From Salegentibacter flavus (GTDB lineage Bacteria; Bacteroidota; Bacteroidia; Flavobacteriales; Flavobacteriaceae): 64,000 bases of DNA. The stretch is taken from contig NZ_FOVL01000006.1 in the NCBI RefSeq assembly GCF_900115145.1, forward strand, positions 62,001 through 126,000. Direction: 5' to 3'. Below, piece after piece: positions 60,683 through 64,000 of this stretch (its first letter is position 1; each line of letters opens with the position of its first letter). Made by a program: the position numbers and the translations under genes. The notes below the pieces were generated by a model. That model saw only the letters and a list, made by a program, of their open reading frames with translations, ran no database searches and had not been told where the DNA came from.

Positions 60683-63610
60683 TTAAAAAGTAACATTCAA
60701 GCCCAGGATAAGGTTCCTTGTTTGTGGATAGGTTCCATAATCTACACCCATTGCGGTGTTACTACCACCAAAGGCGTTCACTTCAGGATCAAAACCGGAG
60801 TAGTCTGTAAGTGTAAACAGGTTTTCTCCTGTAGCATATAATTTCACAGCATCCAGGTTTATTGATTCCAGGAAAGTTTTTGGTAAACCGTAGCTCAGGG
60901 TAAGCGCCTTCATTCTAAGGTAAGACCCGTCTTCCACGAAGCGTGTCGATAATCTTGAATTGTCGGTGTTTCCTTCAGAAGTTCTTGGAATATCTGTGAT
61001 ATCACCAGGTTCTCTCCAACGATCTAATACAGCTCTGGATTGGTTTTTAGAGTCGGTCATTCCTTCGGTTTCAATTCGGGTAGCATTAAAGATGTCATTA
61101 CCCTGAGAACCTTGCAGGAACACTGATAAACCAAAGCCTTTATAAGATAAATTGTTGGTGAAACCATACTGGAAATCAGGGTTGGCGTCTCCAATAATAG
61201 TCCTGTCGTCGGCAGAAGGAGAGAATGTTGTTTCTCCTTCACTGTCTAAATAATAGGCCATTCCGGTCTCGGGATCAACACCTCCCCATAGGTAACCATA
61301 GAAAGTACCAAGAGGTTCTCCTTCTCTAACAAGGCTTACTTCTCCACGTCCGGCAACTCCACCGGCAAACATCTGCTGTCCAACGATATCGATAACTTCA
61401 TTACGGTTAAAAGAAATGTTGAAATCAGATTCCCAGTTAAATTCACCTTGCGTATTTACGGTAGTTAACTGAAATTCCAATCCTTTGTTCCTTAACTGAC
61501 CGATATTCTGAATGGCACTATTAAAACCTGTTGATCGGGGTAATGGAGCATTTAGAAGCAGGTCGCGGGTATCTTTCTGATAGGCATCTGCACTGAACCT
61601 GATGCGCCTATTAAATAAAGCCACATCAAGTCCGATATTAATCTGTTCTGATTCCTCCCATTTAAGGGTTTCGTTGGCGATGGAGGCTGGATAAGTTCCC
61701 GGCAATACAACGCCGCCTATGGGATAATTACCGCCACTTCCAACACGACCGTAGTAGGCATAATTACCAACCTGATCGTTTCCAACGAGTCCCCATCCGG
61801 CACGTAATTTCATATCATTAATTGTTTCCTGATCCCGCATAAAGCTTTCTTCAGAAATTCTCCAACCTGCTGAGAAAGATGGGAAGTAACCCCAACGCTC
61901 TTTAGGTCCGAAATTGCTCGAACCGTCAGCTCTAAAGTTGGCTGTAAGTAGGTATCTTTCATCAAACTCATAGTTTACTCTTGCCAGGTAGGACGCATTA
62001 GCCTTTTCGGCTTTAGTTGCGGTAGCAGCAATAAGTTCTGACCCGGCATTAGGGGTAGTAATCTTATCTCCGGCAAAATTCCTTCTTTCCATAGAACTGT
62101 CTTCCCATCTGTATTTTTGGAAAACAGAACCTACAAGAGCTTTCAGGTTATGTCTGCCGATTTCTTTCTCGTAACTTAAAGTGTTATCAAAAATGTAGAA
62201 ATTGGTGAGGTTGGTATTGTATCTACCAATACCTTTCATTGCACGACCATAGCTGGTTCTAAAGGGATCCAGAAAATAATCATAGTTAGCACTGCTGTAA
62301 TCTGTACCTATATTTGTTTTGAAGGTAAAGTCTTCAAGGAATGATATTTCGGCATAGATATTACCCAACAGGCGTTGGTTCACATATTCCCGCTGGGAAC
62401 CATCGGTAGAAGCTACCGGGTTTTCCCAATCCTGAAAAGGATTGCTGGTAAAGGTGCCATCGGGATTATAGATTCCAATATTTGGAGGGGTAGATAAAAC
62501 TCCCAGCAGGACACCACCACTATTAATGCTTTGGTTGTCGGTAACATCCACATCGGAGTAATGAGTATAGGCGATATTAGTACCTATTTCCAACCATTCG
62601 GTAACTTCCTGAGAAAGGTTAATCTTGAAGTTATATCGTTCCATTTCAGAACTTCTAACGGCACCTTCCTGTTTGGTATATCCCCCTGAAACATAGTAAG
62701 ATGTTCCGTTGGATTTTCCAGACATTCCTAACTGATAGTTAGAGGAGAGGCCATCCCCGAAAATTACTTTTTGCCAATCGGTGTTTTCAGTGTAGCGGGA
62801 CCAGTCGGTATTTCGGCCCATTTCGGTCATTAAATCCCTATACTGTTCACTGTTAAGCACCGGAAGTGTATTCCACACCTGGGAAACCCCAACATAAGTG
62901 TCAAAGGTAAGTCTTGGCTTTTCAGAGGTTCCTTTCCTGGTGGTTATCAAAACCACTCCATTTGCACCCTGGGCTCCATAAATGGCTGCGGAAGAAGCAT
63001 CTTTCAAAACAGAAATACTTTCGATATCTGCAGGGTTAAGTGAGCGGGTGTCGTTAGTTGGAACTCCATCTACCACATATAAAGGTTCGCTACTTGCATT
63101 AATAGAGTTGGTACCTCTAATTCGGATATTTAATCCTGAAGAGGGTTTTCCAGAGCCTGAAACCACCTGTACCCCTGGAGCCTTTCCCTGTATTAGGGCG
63201 CCAACCTGAGTATTAGGCCTGTCATCAAAAGCCTCATCATCTATTATGGAAACCGAACCGGTAATGTCTCTTTTGCTTTGAGTACCATATCCAACTACTA
63301 CAACCTGATCTAAGGTTTCGGAGTCTTCCATAAGTGTTACCTGTATCGGGCTATCGGTTGCCGGTACTTCCTGAGTTACATATCCAAGGAAGGAAACAAC
63401 CAATATATCTCCGCGAGATGCTTCCAGAGAGAAATTTCCATCAAAATCTGTTTGGGTTCCGTTCGTTGTGTTTTTTACAATAACATTGGCACCTGGTAGC
63501 GGAAAATTATTACTTCCATCTATTACAGTCCCGGAGACCTCGATGGTCTGTGCCCAGGAAAATGCCGTGAAACTAAAAAACAATACCCATAAGTATTTTT
63601 TAATTTTCAT
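60683..63610 (-). CDS. susC: SusC/RagA family TonB-dependent receptor
   Basis: A 975-residue outer-membrane transporter for oligosaccharides. Order: signal peptide (about 1-20), carboxypeptidase-regulatory-like domain (about 23-100; VSGTVIDGSNNFPLPGANV), TonB box region (QVVVVGYGTQSKRDITGSVS), plug (LYVVDGVPTNDTRSLNPADIESI, quoted in part) and the large beta-barrel ending in NLILGLNVTF with a terminal Phe. First gene of the six-gene PUL. There is no extended N-terminal sigma-regulator domain, so it is not an anti-sigma-linked type. No clear -7 box is found within 240 bases upstream. Confidence 0.96.
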   Translation of the reverse strand: MKIKKYLWVLFFSFTAFSWAQTIEVSGTVIDGSNNFPLPGANVIVKNTTNGTQTDFDGNFSLEASRGDILVVSFLGYVTQEVPATDSPIQVTLMEDSETLDQVVVVGYGTQSKRDITGSVSIIDDEAFDDRPNTQVGALIQGKAPGVQVVSGSGKPSSGLNIRIRGTNSINASSEPLYVVDGVPTNDTRSLNPADIESISVLKDASSAAIYGAQGANGVVLITTRKGTSEKPRLTFDTYVGVSQVWNTLPVLNSEQYRDLMTEMGRNTDWSRYTENTDWQKVIFGDGLSSNYQLGMSGKSNGTSYYVSGGYTKQEGAVRSSEMERYNFKINLSQEVTEWLEIGTNIAYTHYSDVDVTDNQSINSGGVLLGVLSTPPNIGIYNPDGTFTSNPFQDWENPVASTDGSQREYVNQRLLGNIYAEISFLEDFTFKTNIGTDYSSANYDYFLDPFRTSYGRAMKGIGRYNTNLTNFYIFDNTLSYEKEIGRHNLKALVGSVFQKYRWEDSSMERRNFAGDKITTPNAGSELIAATATKAEKANASYLARVNYEFDERYLLTANFRADGSSNFGPKERWGYFPSFSAGWRISEESFMRDQETINDMKLRAGWGLVGNDQVGNYAYYGRVGSGGNYPIGGVVLPGTYPASIANETLKWEESEQINIGLDVALFNRRIRFSADAYQKDTRDLLLNAPLPRSTGFNSAIQNIGQLRNKGLEFQLTTVNTQGEFNWESDFNISFNRNEVIDIVGQQMFAGGVAGRGEVSLVREGEPLGTFYGYLWGGVDPETGMAYYLDSEGETTFSPSADDRTIIGDANPDFQYGFTNNLSYKGFGLSVFLQGSQGNDIFNATRIETEGMTDSKNQSRAVLDRWREPGDITDIPRTSEGNTDNSRLSTRFVEDGSYLRMKALTLSYGLPKTFLESINLDAVKLYATGENLFTLTDYSGFDPEVNAFGGSNTAMGVDYGTYPQTRNLILGLNVTF

Positions 63611-63847
63611 TGATTAAAAGAGTTTTGTGTAAATTAATTATGATAGTTTATTGAGAAATCAATTTCTTACGCAAACGATTTCACAGGCCTAAGTTATAAT
63701 TTGAATTCTGCGGGTAGTTGATGTCCATTACATTTGGATTACACCATGCTAAATAAAATATACACCAGAACTACGTCAATTTTTATAAGCTTCTGAAATT
63801 GATATTTTTAAAAAGCTAATTATTTCTTAAATAGTCTAAAATTTTTA
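63611..63847. other. intergenic region upstream of susC
   Basis: About 237 bases between divergent genes. No exact TAnnTTTG for the minus strand is found, so the susC promoter is not recognised by this rule. TACATTTG at 63729-63736 lies on the plus strand, a second candidate for the right-hand gene. No terminator or RNA is seen. Confidence 0.45.
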
Positions 63848-63855
63848 TAAATTTG
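63848..63855 (+). promoter_or_regulatory. -7 promoter element for the right-edge gene
   Basis: TAAATTTG, exact TAnnTTTG, 30 bases before the ATG at 63886. Confidence 0.6.
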
Positions 63856-63885
63856 AGCGAGCAATCCGATTCAATAATTGCCTTT

Positions 63886-64000
63886 ATGAATTTATTCCAG
63901 GGTGTTTTTTTAGCTGCGTTTTTAATGGCCCTTCCCGGGTTATTGATTTGTCAGGAATCTTCCGAATTAAGTATAGCATTGAGAAAATCACCTTTGGTAT
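63886..64000 (+). CDS. 5' end of a secreted protein divergent from the PUL (partial)
   Basis: 38 codons from ATG 63886 run off the window. They encode a signal-peptide-like start (MNLFQGVFLAAFLMALPGLL, then ICQESSEL). A -7 box lies upstream. Divergent placement next to susC is common for PUL regulators with periplasmic sensor domains (hybrid two-component or SusR-like), but nothing visible proves that. Confidence 0.65.
   Translation, partial: MNLFQGVFLAAFLMALPGLLICQESSELSIALRKSPLV

Overview
The window looks like chromosome of a marine or sediment Flavobacteriaceae bacterium (Bacteroidota), plausibly near Gramella/Salegentibacter/Zunongwangia; the genus is inference. Evidence: many genes have the Bacteroidota -7 box TAnnTTTG close to the start codon and almost no Shine-Dalgarno sequence; there is a SusC/SusD polysaccharide locus; SecA is very long (1118 aa); DnaJ has the reduced zinc finger I associate with flavobacteria; and many families are typical of the group (DUF4197, DUF4920, DUF2911, DUF4199, DUF2795, DUF6268).

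Layout. 0-9.4 kb: a DUF4197 lipoprotein, fused B12-dependent acyl-CoA mutase IcmF, MarC flanked by two related small helical proteins, an Lrp regulator, a DUF1328 membrane peptide and two secreted proteins. 9.4-20 kb: PII-Amt ammonium module, fluoride channel CrcB, a SRPBCC/GyrI-like protein, branched-chain aminotransferase, MnmD, a TIGR01777 epimerase, YceI, and the grpE-dnaJ operon. 20-25.4 kb: a five-gene operon (ABC ATPase, ABC permease, MscS channel, DUF6268 protein, sigma-54-type response regulator without a DNA-binding domain). 25.4-36 kb: a ppk2 gene broken by an amber codon, an M28 peptidase, a MATE-small protein-PAP2 operon, a GT2/LpxB-N-like/GT39 envelope glycosylation operon, an epimerase, MeaB, Ohr and DUF2911. 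37-40.4 kb: an ECF sigma factor behind its own apparent ECF promoter, a membrane anti-sigma-like protein, a DUF4097-like protein with 11-residue helical repeats, and an M23 peptidase. 41-47.6 kb: secA, DUF2795, PduO-type cobalamin adenosyltransferase, M28 peptidase, SGNH hydrolase.

47.7-52.2 kb is a gene-poor, decayed mobile region directly downstream of tRNA-Ser(UGA). It holds a 71-bp IS-end remnant, a DUF1080 gene, a degenerate ISL3-like (ISAon1-type) element with several lesions, a tyrosine integrase reduced to its two ends, and an unrecognised ORF. 52.2-63.6 kb is a complete six-gene polysaccharide utilisation locus on the minus strand: susC, susD, GH30, SusE/F-like, GH30, GH3. The gene set suggests beta-1,6-glucan, or beta-1,3/1,6-glucan side chains, as substrate. 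A divergent secreted protein begins at the right edge.

How the genes connect: PduO adenosyltransferase makes the AdoCbl that IcmF uses, and MeaB is a matching G-protein chaperone for a mutase encoded elsewhere. The PUL proteins form one pathway: two surface GH30 enzymes cut the glucan, SusCDE import fragments, and periplasmic GH3 finishes them to glucose. No clearly new defence or mobile system is visible. The strongest unusual signals are the broken ppk2, the decayed tRNA-adjacent island, the sigma-54 activator without a DNA-binding domain, and the 11-residue repeat protein in the ECF operon.
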